The position numbers and the translations under genes are program-made. Below are positions 26,392 to 34,845 of a stretch of 64,000 nucleotides of DNA, one piece after another. Position 1 is the stretch's first letter. Each line of letters begins with the position of its first letter. Origin of the DNA: Saprospira grandis str. Lewin (lineage in GTDB: Bacteria > Bacteroidota > Bacteroidia > Chitinophagales > Saprospiraceae); the NCBI RefSeq assembly GCF_000250635.1, contig NC_016940.1:868001-932000 (forward strand), given 5' to 3'. The notes beneath the pieces were generated by a model. It saw only the letters and a list, made by a program, of their open reading frames with translations, was not told the origin of the DNA and ran no database searches.

Positions 26392-27558
26392 ATGAGCTCT
26401 AGCATGAGTGTTTTTCAAAAGCGAATTGCCGCCCTTTTGCAAGGGGATCAAGTCATTTGGTTGGTCCTTGGCCTTTTGGGCATTATTTCTATCCTTACCG
26501 TTTATAGCTCGGCAGAAGTGCTGGCCAACCGAAATGGCGTGGGCACCGAGTCTTTTCTCGTCAAGCATATTATGCTGCTCATCGCCTCGGTGGTGGTGAT
26601 GTATATTGCCCATTTGATTCACTATAAACGCTACGCCCGCTGGTCCACAATTATGCTGGTCCTCTCGGTCCTGATGCTTCTCTTTACCATGTTTTTCGGG
26701 ACAGAGCTGAACGGGGCCTCCCGCTGGATTAAGATTCCTTTTGTCGGCATTACCTTCCAAACCTCCGATTTTGCCAAGATTTCACTCATTTTATATGTGG
26801 CCCGAACCATTTCGCTCTTACAGGAGAAGAAAGGCTCGCTCTTAGAGCTGGTTTTGCCCGTTTTGCTGGTTTGTGTGCTCATTGCCCCCTCCGATTTATC
26901 TAGTGCGCTGGTCCTGTTCTTTACCTGCATTTTACTGATGTTTATCGGTCGGGTAGAAATTCGCAGCCTGATTTCTTTGGTCATGCTGGGCGTGGGCCTT
27001 TTTGCCATGCTCGTTATTCTCTCCGATTTTGTCGATTGGATCCGTGTAGATACTTGGGTGAGCCGTTTGCGCAGCTTTATGGATGGCTCGGGCTCTGGCG
27101 ATGTCTTTCAGGTAGAACAAGCCAAAATGGCTATTGCTCGTGGAGGATTTTTTGGAGTTGGTCCAGGCAATGGGGTGCAAGCGCACTTTTTGCCCCACTC
27201 CTACTCCGATTATATTTATTGTATTATCATTGAGGAATACGGCATCATTGGGGGCATCTTTGTGGTTGCGCTCTATTTGGCCCTCCTCTATCGTACGATC
27301 AGAATGGTGCACCGTAGCCCCAAAACCTTTGGCGCGATGCTGGCCTTTGGCCTCTGCGCCAGTATGGTCATTCAGGCCTTTGCCCATATGGCCGTAAATG
27401 TGAACTTGATGCCCGTAACCGGACTCACGCTCCCCTTTGTGAGTATGGGAGGAACTTCCCTGATGTTTACGGGTCTCTCTTTTGGCGTAATGCTGAGCGT
27501 GAGCCGAAATATTGAAAAAAATCAACCGAAGAAAGAAGCAAAAGAAGAAGCAGCTTAA
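26392..27558 (+). CDS. ftsW: septal peptidoglycan glycosyltransferase FtsW
   Basis: SEDS-family polytopic membrane protein of 388 residues with about ten membrane helices. It polymerises lipid II at the division site together with FtsI. Family features seen: FTMFFGTELNGASRWI after the third helix, KMAIARGGFFGVGPGNGVQAHFLPHSYSDYIYCIIIEEYG around the catalytic region, and NLMPVTGLTLPFVSMGGTS. It ends with a lysine- and glutamate-rich tail. Its stop codon overlaps the murG start (TAATG at 27554-27560), which points to coupled translation. Confidence 0.95.
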   Translation: MSSSMSVFQKRIAALLQGDQVIWLVLGLLGIISILTVYSSAEVLANRNGVGTESFLVKHIMLLIASVVVMYIAHLIHYKRYARWSTIMLVLSVLMLLFTMFFGTELNGASRWIKIPFVGITFQTSDFAKISLILYVARTISLLQEKKGSLLELVLPVLLVCVLIAPSDLSSALVLFFTCILLMFIGRVEIRSLISLVMLGVGLFAMLVILSDFVDWIRVDTWVSRLRSFMDGSGSGDVFQVEQAKMAIARGGFFGVGPGNGVQAHFLPHSYSDYIYCIIIEEYGIIGGIFVVALYLALLYRTIRMVHRSPKTFGAMLAFGLCASMVIQAFAHMAVNVNLMPVTGLTLPFVSMGGTSLMFTGLSFGVMLSVSRNIEKNQPKKEAKEEAA

Positions 27559-28643
27559 TGAAATATCTAATTAGTGGCGGGGGAACTGGCGGCCATATTT
27601 TTCCCGCTATTGCTATCGCCCAAGCCTTAGAACAGGCCGACCCCCAAGCCGAATTCCTTTTTGTAGGGGCCGAGGGAAAAATGGAAATGCAAAAGGTGCC
27701 CGAAGCAGGTTACCGCATCGAAGGCCTCCCTATCGCAGGCTTCAACCGCAAAAGTTTACTCAAAAACTGGAAGCTGCCCTTTAAGATTTGGGCCTCGATG
27801 TCTAAAGCCCGAAAAATTATCCGTGACTTTCAACCCGATGCCGCTATTGGCGTGGGGGGCTATGCTAGCGGGGTGGCCGTCAAAATGGCCAATATGATGA
27901 AGATCCCCGCTTTGGTCCATGAACAAAACTCTTATGCCGGAAAAACAAACCAGATTTTGGGCAAAAGCGTAGATAAGGTCTGCGTGGCTTACCCCAATAT
28001 GCAACGCTTTTTTCCCGCCAATAAAATTGTGCTTACGGGCAATCCCATTCGTAAGGATTTACTGCAAAAATCTGATAAACGGGCCGAGGCTTTTGACTTT
28101 TATGGCTTCGATCCCAATAAAAAAACCATTTTCTTGACGGGCGGCAGCCTAGGCGCTCGTAGCCTCAACGAAAGTGTTTTGCCCTTTGTCGAAGAATTGC
28201 AAAAACAAGAGGTCCAAGTCCTTTGGCAGGCGGGCAAACTCTATATTAAGGAGTTTGAACCCCTGGCCCAAAAATATCCCAATCTAAAGATTCAGGCCTT
28301 TATTCAACGGATGGACCTGGCCTATGCCATGGCCGATATGGTCATCGCTAGAGCCGGCGCCCTCACTCTTTCTGAGCTTTGCGAAAACGGAAAAGCCGCT
28401 ATTTTGGTCCCCTCGCCCAATGTGGCCGAAGATCATCAAACGGCCAATGCCAAGGCCCTCACAGAACAAAAGGCCGCCCTTTGGCTAGCCGATGCCGAAG
28501 CCCGAGAAAAACTGATTCCCCAAGCTTTGGAGCTCTTGCAAAATGAAACCGATATCCAAAAGTTGGGAGAGGCCGCAAAAGGTCTAGCCAAACCTCAGGC
28601 CGCCCAAGAAATTGCTCAGGAGGTCCTCAAGCTGATCAAGTAG
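27558..28643 (+). CDS. murG: undecaprenyldiphospho-muramoylpentapeptide beta-N-acetylglucosaminyltransferase
   Basis: GT28-family enzyme of 361 residues that adds GlcNAc to lipid I on the inner membrane face to give lipid II. The glycine-rich loop GGGTGGHIFPAIAIA covers residues 8-22. GVGGYASG and HEQNSYAGKTN lie in the first half, and SLGARSLNE, ARAGALTLSELCENGKAAILVP and PSPNVAEDHQTANA in the UDP-GlcNAc-binding half. Its start overlaps the ftsW stop. A 334-base gap with a GSE copy and an inverted repeat separates it from murC. Confidence 0.95.
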   Translation: MKYLISGGGTGGHIFPAIAIAQALEQADPQAEFLFVGAEGKMEMQKVPEAGYRIEGLPIAGFNRKSLLKNWKLPFKIWASMSKARKIIRDFQPDAAIGVGGYASGVAVKMANMMKIPALVHEQNSYAGKTNQILGKSVDKVCVAYPNMQRFFPANKIVLTGNPIRKDLLQKSDKRAEAFDFYGFDPNKKTIFLTGGSLGARSLNESVLPFVEELQKQEVQVLWQAGKLYIKEFEPLAQKYPNLKIQAFIQRMDLAYAMADMVIARAGALTLSELCENGKAAILVPSPNVAEDHQTANAKALTEQKAALWLADAEAREKLIPQALELLQNETDIQKLGEAAKGLAKPQAAQEIAQEVLKLIK

Positions 28644-28647
28644 TCTA

Positions 28648-28795
28648 TTTTGGGGCCTCCGCTGAATATCATGTTGCGGCGGTTACTCCCTTCGGTCGTC
28701 GAACTGCGGTCTAAAGACCTTGTTGTCGTTTACTTCGTCGAACTGGCGCCTCTTCGAGGCTGGTTGTCGCAGCTCGCTGCTGTTTTGGGGCCTCC
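28648..28795 (-). repeat. left arm of a 148-base inverted repeat flanking murC
   Basis: The complement of 30633-30780 with about three differences (near 28770). It carries module B at 28682-28727 (hairpin GGTCT/AGACC), a shorter module B variant at 28728-28768 (hairpin GCCTC-GAA-GAGGC) and TTTTGGGGCCTCC at both ends. A short ORF (28650-28853) is its translation and not a gene. Confidence 0.85.
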
Positions 28796-28899
28796 CGCCT
28801 TCGGCGGGCGCTACGTTTCGCAGCTCGCAGGTCTGCTCGGCCCTGCGGCCTGACGGCCTTGGTCTGCGGCTGCGCCGCACTGCTGCACATCGCTAGGCC
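28783..28899 (-). repeat. GSE repeat, AGGCC type
   Basis: In + orientation GGCCTAGCGATGTGCAGCAG to GGAGGCCCC-AAAA. P1 is GGCCT/AGGCC, P2 GCG/CGC, P3 GCAG/CTGC. The P4 hairpin is TGCGGC-GCA-GCCGCA, a compensated change from the common TGGCC form, and P5 is AAGGCCGTCAGGCC. Hairpins GGCCGTTTACGGCC and GGCGGCTTCGCCGCC follow up to 28940. Confidence 0.85.
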
Positions 28900-28977
28900 G
28901 TTTACGGCCTTTGGCCGTAGCGGCGGCTTCGCCGCCGCCATTTGGACCAACTTCTTACACCTCATAAAAACTGAATC

Positions 28978-30339
28978 ATGGCATTAGCCTTAGCCTCTAT
29001 TAAGAAGATCTATTTTGTTGGAATTGGTGGAATTGGGATGAGTGCCCTGGCCCGCTATTTTAATTATTTGGGTGCCCAAGTTTTGGGCTATGATAAAACC
29101 GAAACGGCCCTAACCAAAAAGTTGGTTGAAGAAGGCATGCATATTCATTATACAGAGCAAGCCGATCAAATTCCAGCCGATGTAGATTTGGCGGTATATA
29201 CCCCCGCTATTCCCGCCAAAAATAGCGAACTACAATATTTTCAGGCGGCAGCTACGCCTTTGCTCAAGCGCTCTGAGCTTTTGGGCCTAATTTCTAGAGA
29301 GCGGCGGAGCATTGCCGTGGCGGGCACCCATGGCAAAACCAGCACTTCTTCTATTTTGACTCATTTGCTCAGAGCGGGAGGAATTGACTGTACGGCCTTT
29401 TTGGGCGGTATCGCCAATAATTTAGGAAGTAACTTTGTGGCGGGCAGTTCGGATTGGGTAGTTTTAGAGGCCGATGAATTTGATCGCTCCTTTTTGCATC
29501 TGCGTCCAGAAATTGGTATTATCACCTCTACGGATGCGGACCATCTGGATATTTATGGAGAGCATACTCAACTGCTCGATAGCTTTAATGAGTTTGCGGG
29601 ACTTTGCAGCAAGCAGCTCTTTTTGGCCCAGGGCACAGAAGTAAAGCAGCAGGACCTAAGCGCTAAAGTGGCCCATTATAGCGCCAGCCAATCGGCCGAT
29701 TATCAGGCGAGTCGGATTCGGGCGCAGGCCCCCAACTTTGTTTTTGATGCACAACTGGCGGAGCATTTTTGGGAGGACCTCAATTTCTCTTTGCCAGGTC
29801 GACATAATGTAGAAAATGCCTTGGCGGCTATAGCCGTAGCATTAGAATTGGGCCTTAGTGAAGAGCAAATTCGCCAAGGTTTGCGCAGTTTTAGAGGCAT
29901 TTGGCGGCGCTTTGAGTGGGTGGTCAAGCAGCCTAACAAAGTATTTATAGATGATTATGCGCATCATCCCACCGAATTAAAAGCGGCCATACGGACCGCC
30001 CGCAGTCTTTTTCCCAAGCGGAAATTGGTGGGGATATTCCAGCCACATTTATTTAGCCGCACTCGTGACTTTATGGATGGCTTTGCTGCGGCTTTGGATG
30101 GTTTGGACCAGCTCTACCTCTTAGATATTTATCCCGCCCGAGAAGAGCCCATTAAAGGCGTTGATTCTGCGGCTATTTTGGCCCGTATGCAGCTAAGCGA
30201 AAAAGAATTAGTGAGTCAGGCGGAACTACTTGCCAAACTTGCCCAAGAGCCTCCTGCTCTTTTATTGAGTTTGGGTGCAGGCGACATAGGCGCCTTAGTG
30301 CCAAAAATAGCAGAAGAAATTTACCATAAAACCGAATAA
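28978..30339 (+). CDS. murC: UDP-N-acetylmuramate--L-alanine ligase
   Basis: Mur ligase of 453 residues that adds L-alanine, the first residue of the stem peptide, to UDP-MurNAc. It begins with the UDP-binding Rossmann motif YFVGIGGIGMSALA. The P-loop AVAGTHGKTSTSS lies at 113-125, with LEADEFDRSFL, PGRHNVENALAAIA and FIDDYAHHPTE in the expected order. The gene is complete. It is the only dcw gene with long repeats on both sides: near-identical inverted arms at 28648-28795 and 30633-30780 enclose it, so homologous recombination could flip the segment. Confidence 0.96.
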   Translation: MALALASIKKIYFVGIGGIGMSALARYFNYLGAQVLGYDKTETALTKKLVEEGMHIHYTEQADQIPADVDLAVYTPAIPAKNSELQYFQAAATPLLKRSELLGLISRERRSIAVAGTHGKTSTSSILTHLLRAGGIDCTAFLGGIANNLGSNFVAGSSDWVVLEADEFDRSFLHLRPEIGIITSTDADHLDIYGEHTQLLDSFNEFAGLCSKQLFLAQGTEVKQQDLSAKVAHYSASQSADYQASRIRAQAPNFVFDAQLAEHFWEDLNFSLPGRHNVENALAAIAVALELGLSEEQIRQGLRSFRGIWRRFEWVVKQPNKVFIDDYAHHPTELKAAIRTARSLFPKRKLVGIFQPHLFSRTRDFMDGFAAALDGLDQLYLLDIYPAREEPIKGVDSAAILARMQLSEKELVSQAELLAKLAQEPPALLLSLGAGDIGALVPKIAEEIYHKTE

Positions 30340-30538
30340 AATTTTTTGCGTCAAAGAAAACGGAATTTTTTGTCGAAAGCCGTTGTTTAGGCCAAAGTTT
30401 TACGCTATCTTTTAGCGTTTAAATAGGCGAAAAAGTTTTTTTATTTTGGAGTCTAAGCGGCGGTTAATGCTAAATTGGTCCAAAAGATGTAGCAGGGCGC
30501 GCAGCGCCCGCAAAGGAGCGAAGCGACTGGCCTAGCGA
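30340..30538. other. AT-rich murC-ftsQ spacer
   Basis: No gene seen. Contains a small hairpin ACGCTA-TCTTT-TAGCGT (30402-30418) and GGGCGCGCAGCGCCC (30495-30509) just before the GSE copy. A promoter for ftsQ-ftsA-ftsZ could lie here, but I cannot point to a clear one. Confidence 0.4.
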
Positions 30539-30641
30539 TGTGGAGGGGTGGCCGAAGGCCAGACCGAAGCGCGCAGCGCTGAAGGGCCGAGCGAATAGCG
30601 AGCCCTGCAACGTAGCGCCGCAGCTTTGCTGCGGAGGCCCC
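30539..30641 (+). repeat. GSE repeat, AGGCC type
   Basis: GGCCTAGCGATGTGGAGGGG to GGAGGCCCC-AAAA. P1 is GGCCT/AGGCC and P2 GCG/CGC. P3 has changed on both sides: GGG on the left and CCC (GCGAGCCCTGC) on the right, in place of GCAG and CTGC. Confidence 0.85.
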
Positions 30642-30780
30642 AAAACAGCAGCGAGCCCTGACAACCAGCCTCGAAGAGGCGCCAGTTCGACGAAGTAAAC
30701 GACAACAAGGTCTTTAGACCGCAGTTCGACGACCGAAGGGAGTAACCGCCGCAACATGATATTCAGCGGAGGCCCCAAAA
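30633..30780 (+). repeat. right arm of the 148-base inverted repeat flanking murC
   Basis: Partner of 28648-28795. Contains the short module B variant (30660-30700) and a full module B (30701-30746, hairpin GGTCTTTAGACC), then AACATGATATTCAGCGGAGG and CCCCAAAA. It ends 35 bases before ftsQ. Confidence 0.85.
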
Positions 30781-30815
30781 GAAAAAAGGTCTATTTAGCA
30801 ACAGATTAAAAAGGT

Positions 30816-31604
30816 ATGAAAGTACATCCTGCAAGATTGAAGTGGATAGCGGCTCGGATGGGCTGGATCATTGGGGCCTTAGTATTGGTTCTCTTGATAT
30901 GGGGCGGTGTACGATATCGGCAGCAGAGTCGGGTGCCTAGGGTATATATTCAGATAGAAGAAGATGCTCAGGGCAATGCCTTTGTGGACAGTAATGATGT
31001 GCGGGATATATTGGTCAAGACCTTTGGACATTTTGTAGAGGGGCAGACTTTGGAAAAGATTGATGTGGCGGCGATAGAGTCCGCATTGGAGCAAGATCTT
31101 TTTATAGAGGAGGCCGACGTCTATGTAGATGCCATGGCGAATGTCAATATTAGTATTCAGCAGCGTTTGCCTATTTTGCGGGTGATGGATGTAGAGGATG
31201 AGACCTATTATTTGGATGCGCAGGGTCGGCAGATTCCGTTTTCGACTAAATACACGGCTCGGGTATTGGTGGTGACGGGAGACATTGGTTTGTACAACTC
31301 TAGTTTTATGGAATTGGAGGACCATCGTTTGCGGCACAGTTTTATTTTGGCGCAGGCAATTTTGGACGACCCCTTATTGTCTAAGCAGATCGAGCAAATA
31401 CACATCAATCGCTTGGGCGATGCTTTATTGGTTCCGAAAGTGGGCAACCACAAAATATATTTCGGGGCGCCCTTGGAGCGTACGGCGGAGAAGTTGGATG
31501 AGTTAAAGATATTTTACAAAGAGGCCATGCCTTATGAGGGTTGGGAGAAGTACAAGTTGCTAAACCTAGCGTTTGAGGGGCAGATAGTGGCCAAAAAGAG
31601 ATAG
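30816..31604 (+). CDS. ftsQ: FtsQ/DivIB-like cell division protein
   Basis: Protein of 262 residues with a short basic N-terminus, one membrane helix (about 14-32, GWIIGALVLVLLIWGGVRY) and a periplasmic part. The latter begins with a POTRA-like region (VDSNDVRDILVKTFGHFVEGQTLEKIDVAAIESALEQ is its core) and continues into the FtsQ beta domain (YYLDAQGRQIPFS). Overall identity to distant FtsQ is low, as usual. Position between murC and ftsA is canonical. It links FtsL/FtsB to the rest of the divisome. The spacing to ftsA is 56 bases. Confidence 0.88.
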   Translation: MKVHPARLKWIAARMGWIIGALVLVLLIWGGVRYRQQSRVPRVYIQIEEDAQGNAFVDSNDVRDILVKTFGHFVEGQTLEKIDVAAIESALEQDLFIEEADVYVDAMANVNISIQQRLPILRVMDVEDETYYLDAQGRQIPFSTKYTARVLVVTGDIGLYNSSFMELEDHRLRHSFILAQAILDDPLLSKQIEQIHINRLGDALLVPKVGNHKIYFGAPLERTAEKLDELKIFYKEAMPYEGWEKYKLLNLAFEGQIVAKKR

Positions 31605-31660
31605 CAATTCCCCAGGGCTAGCTGGCTAGCCTTCACCTAAAATTAGATCACTAATATAAA

Positions 31661-33004
31661 ATGAAACAGACGAACGAAATTGTAGTAGCGCTAGATATTG
31701 GGACCACTAAGATTGTGGCCATGGCGGGTCGGAAGAACGAGCATGGTCAGTTGGAAGTATTGGGTACAGGGCGAGTAGAATCACTGGGTGTTTCTAGAGG
31801 AGTCGTATCGAATATTGAGAAGACAGTAACGGCCATTTGCGAAGCGATTGAGGAGGCCGAGCGTAGCTCTGGCGTTGAGGTGGAAGTTGTGCAGGTGGGA
31901 ATTGCGGGCCAGCATATTAAGAGCTTGCAGCATCGGGGAATGTTGACCAGAAATAGCCTACAGGATGAAATTTCTCAGGGAGATATAGATGATCTAATTG
32001 CGGATATGCACAAATTGGCCTTGCCTCCTGGCGACAAGATTATCCATGTGATTCCGCAAGAATATACAGTAGATAATGAGCGAGGCATTGCTGATCCTAT
32101 TGGGATGGCGGGTGTTCGTTTGGAGGCTAATTTTCATATTATTACGGGACAGGTTTCTGCCATTAAGAACTTGAAAAAGTGTGTGGAGAAATCGGCTTTA
32201 GAGATGGAAAACTTGACCTTGGAGCCTATTGCTTCTGCTGCTGCGGTATTGACTGAAGAGGAGATGGAAGCTGGGGTGGTCTTGATTGATATTGGAGGCG
32301 GAACTACTGATTTGGCTATTTTCCATGAGGGGATTATCCGTCATACTGCGGTTATTCCTTTTGGGGGTAATATTGTGACTCAGGACATCAAGGAAGGATG
32401 TGGTGTAATGAGTGATCAGGCTGAAAAGCTCAAGCGTCGTTTTGGTTGCGCTATGGCAGAGAAGATCACGGATAGTCGGGTGATTACGATTCCGGGCCTA
32501 AAGGGTCGTCCTGAAAAGGAGATTATGGAGCGTAATTTGGCCCATATCATTCAGGCGCGTATGGAAGAGATTTTGGACAGCATTGTTTGGGAGATTGACC
32601 GTTCGGGTTTGGCCAGAAAAGTGGCTACAGCGGGTATTGTTTTGACTGGCGGGGGTTCTTTGCTCAAGCATTTGAAAGAATTGGTGGAATACCATACGGG
32701 CTATACTGTTCGTTTGGGAGATCCTTCTGAGCATTTGGCCCATGGCTATGAAGAGCAAATGATGAACCCCATCTATGCGACGGCTATTGGTTTGATCATC
32801 AATGGCATTGACAACCGCAAGCTAGATACTAGTCGAGAGCTGGAGAGCAGCTATGAAAATACAGCTACAGAAGAGACTGCCGACTCACCATCTCATTTGG
32901 AGGTAGAGCAGCCTCGGGAGAAAAAAAGCAGTGGTTGGAGTTTTTCTGGTTTGGTCAAAAAGGCAAAAAATTGGCTAGAAGCTGATCCAGATGCTGATTT
33001 GTAG
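31661..33004 (+). CDS. ftsA: cell division protein FtsA
   Basis: Actin-like protein of 447 residues that tethers FtsZ filaments to the membrane. The phosphate-1 loop VALDIGTTKIVAMAG is at 9-23 and the second nucleotide motif is VLIDIGGGTTDLAIF. VLTGGGSLLKHL is the adenosine loop. The SHS2 (1C) domain lies between about 85 and 165. The C-terminal end SGLVKKAKNWLEADPDADL contains a short amphipathic helix, expected to be the membrane-targeting sequence. It lies 50 bases upstream of ftsZ. Confidence 0.95.
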   Translation: MKQTNEIVVALDIGTTKIVAMAGRKNEHGQLEVLGTGRVESLGVSRGVVSNIEKTVTAICEAIEEAERSSGVEVEVVQVGIAGQHIKSLQHRGMLTRNSLQDEISQGDIDDLIADMHKLALPPGDKIIHVIPQEYTVDNERGIADPIGMAGVRLEANFHIITGQVSAIKNLKKCVEKSALEMENLTLEPIASAAAVLTEEEMEAGVVLIDIGGGTTDLAIFHEGIIRHTAVIPFGGNIVTQDIKEGCGVMSDQAEKLKRRFGCAMAEKITDSRVITIPGLKGRPEKEIMERNLAHIIQARMEEILDSIVWEIDRSGLARKVATAGIVLTGGGSLLKHLKELVEYHTGYTVRLGDPSEHLAHGYEEQMMNPIYATAIGLIINGIDNRKLDTSRELESSYENTATEETADSPSHLEVEQPREKKSSGWSFSGLVKKAKNWLEADPDADL

Positions 33005-33054
33005 TAAAAAATGCCTATTTTAGGCCATTATTTTAAAAGTGAAATAAGATTGCT

Positions 33055-34446
33055 ATGCAATTCAATATACCTGAAGATAAGGAGTCTATTATCAAGGTAA
33101 TAGGCGTAGGGGGTGGCGGTAGTAATGCCGTTGCCTACATGTTTGAGCAAGGCATTGTAGGAGTGGATTTTGCGATTTCCAACACCGACAACCAAGCGAT
33201 GAACCAAAGTAAGATCCCGGTAAAAATTCAGTTGGGTCCAAATCTTACAGAAGGGCGTGGTGCTGGCTCTAAGCCAGCGGTAGGCCGTGAATCTTGTATT
33301 GAATCTTTGGAGGAAGTCAAGTATTTTTTCCAGCATAATACAAAGATGCTATTTGTCACTGCTGGAATGGGCGGGGGCACCGGTACAGGAGCTGCTCCTG
33401 TTATTGCCAAAGCGGCTCGTGAGCTAGATATTTTGACCGTAGCGATTGTGACTATGCCTTTTGGCTTTGAGGGACGTCGTCGGGCAAAGCAAGCTCAGGA
33501 AGGTTTGGAAGAATTGAAGAAGAATGTGGATACGCTTATCGTCATTTCTAATGATAAATTGCGTAAAATCTATGGCAACCTCTCGCTTTCTGATGCTTTT
33601 GCTCAGGCGGATAATATCTTGACCACTGCGGCTAAGGGTATTGCGGAAATCATTACTGTTCCTGGTTATGTGAACGTGGATTTTGAAGATGTAAATACCG
33701 TAATGCGGGATTCTGGTGTAGCCGTAATGGGTACTGCTGTAAAGGATGGAGAGAACCGTGCTTTGGAGGCTGTAGAAAGTGCATTGGAGTCTCCCCTATT
33801 GGAAGATAGCGATATCAAAGGGGCCAAGCACATTTTGTTGAATATCACTTCTGGTGCCCGTCAGGTAACTATGGATGAGGTATTTGAAATTACGGAATAC
33901 GTACAAAATGAGGCTGGAGAAGGCACCGACTTGATTTGGGGTAACTGCCATGATGAGAGTTTGGGCGATAGCTTAGCCGTTACGGTTATTGCTACAGGTT
34001 TTCAGTCTTCTTTGAAGGAGAATGAGCTTCGTTTTAAGGCCGAGCAAGTGCGTAAGCAGGAAGAGCCTGTTAAGCAGCCTCGCAAAACGATTGAGCGCGT
34101 TTCTTTGGATGATGCAGAGGATGATGGCTACAGCTTTTTGAGTAAAAAAAAAGGGATTCAAGAACTAGGTTCTAGAAAAGAGCCCTATTCTGAGCATAAA
34201 AAGGAAGAACCCTTCGTAAAAAACGAGCAAAAACAGCAGCGCCGCAATATGGAGCCGCCTTATCAGCTTGGAGATAGCGAAGAGCTTCGCCGTCTGGAGA
34301 ACCAACCTGCCTATATGCGTAAGGGAGTTCGTTTGGAGGGAAAAGAAAAAAAAGAGAATAAAGAGTCTTCTAATTGGTCGGTAGATGAACATGGCCGCCC
34401 AGAGATTAACGAGCGAAATTCTTATTTGCACGATAATGTCGATTAG
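33055..34446 (+). CDS. ftsZ: cell division protein FtsZ
   Basis: Tubulin-like GTPase of 463 residues that forms the Z ring. The GTP-binding G-box GGGTGTG lies at 106-112 (MGGGTGTGAAPVIA), with GVGGGGSNAV at 17-26 and NADQ-like NTDNQ at 43-47. The T7 loop and C-terminal GTPase-activating domain run to about residue 320. The linker is long and charged. The partner-binding peptide PAYMRK is internal (about 417-422) and followed by some 40 residues ending SYLHDNVD. That extra tail is typical of Bacteroidetes and differs from the E. coli layout, where the peptide is terminal. A strong terminator closes the cluster. Confidence 0.97.
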   Translation: MQFNIPEDKESIIKVIGVGGGGSNAVAYMFEQGIVGVDFAISNTDNQAMNQSKIPVKIQLGPNLTEGRGAGSKPAVGRESCIESLEEVKYFFQHNTKMLFVTAGMGGGTGTGAAPVIAKAARELDILTVAIVTMPFGFEGRRRAKQAQEGLEELKKNVDTLIVISNDKLRKIYGNLSLSDAFAQADNILTTAAKGIAEIITVPGYVNVDFEDVNTVMRDSGVAVMGTAVKDGENRALEAVESALESPLLEDSDIKGAKHILLNITSGARQVTMDEVFEITEYVQNEAGEGTDLIWGNCHDESLGDSLAVTVIATGFQSSLKENELRFKAEQVRKQEEPVKQPRKTIERVSLDDAEDDGYSFLSKKKGIQELGSRKEPYSEHKKEEPFVKNEQKQQRRNMEPPYQLGDSEELRRLENQPAYMRKGVRLEGKEKKENKESSNWSVDEHGRPEINERNSYLHDNVD

Positions 34447-34470
34447 CGATGACCTTTTTGTCTTGGCAAA

Positions 34471-34508
34471 AGCAGAAACTTCTAGTTTAGAAGTTTCTGC
34501 TTTTTTTT
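34471..34508 (+). terminator. Rho-independent terminator ending the dcw cluster
   Basis: GCAGAAACTTCTA and TAGAAGTTTCTGC form a 13-base perfect stem with a short loop, followed by eight T, 25 bases after the ftsZ stop. Confidence 0.92.
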
Positions 34509-34528
34509 GGGGCCGAAGGCCTTTTCTT

Positions 34529-34648
34529 GGCCCAGCGCTGCGCAGCCGTGGCCCGCAGGGCCAGACCAAAGCCCACAGGGCTGCAGGGCCGAGCAGACCT
34601 GCGAGCGGCGTAGCATAGCGGCGGCCAGCTAAGCTGGCCGCGGGCCCC
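34529..34648 (+). repeat. GSE repeat, GGGCC type
   Basis: GGCCCAGCGCTGCGCAGCCG to CGCGGGCCCC-AAA. P1 is GGCCC/GGGCC. P3 is GCCG/CGGC (GCGAGCGGCG), a pair seen only here, and GCTGCGC can pair with GCGTAGC. P4 is TGGCCC-GCA-GGGCCA. The last hairpin is GCGGCCAGCT/AGCTGGCCGC. The rest of the 34447-34845 gap holds the ftsZ terminator and the promoter below. Confidence 0.85.
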
Positions 34649-34801
34649 AAATCATTGATATAATACTTCTGAGAATTTATAACATATCCAAAGTGGAGGC
34701 TAGAATTGTTAAGACTGCTCGTTTCTTATCCATTTTTTGTTAAAAATGATAAGTTATGGCCTATCTTTGAAAGCTGTCCCCCAATTGTCTTAGAAAATCC
34801 A

Positions 34802-34809
34802 TAGATTTG
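34802..34809 (+). promoter_or_regulatory. candidate Bacteroidetes -7 box of the SprB-repeat gene
   Basis: TAGATTTG fits the Bacteroidetes promoter consensus TAnnTTTG and lies 37 bases before the start codon. No convincing -33 TTTG is found at the expected distance, so support is partial. Confidence 0.45.
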
Positions 34810-34845
34810 GACTGTTTTCCATTTTAACTAACAAAACAAAATTAA

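Noticed and set aside
28650-28853. Short open frame whose protein starts like that of 30470-30778
   Set aside because: Both translate the two arms of the inverted repeat around murC; there is no promoter or domain.
34165-34650. Minus-strand frame over the 3' end of ftsZ and the following GSE
   Set aside because: Antisense to a conserved gene and through a strong terminator; no domain.
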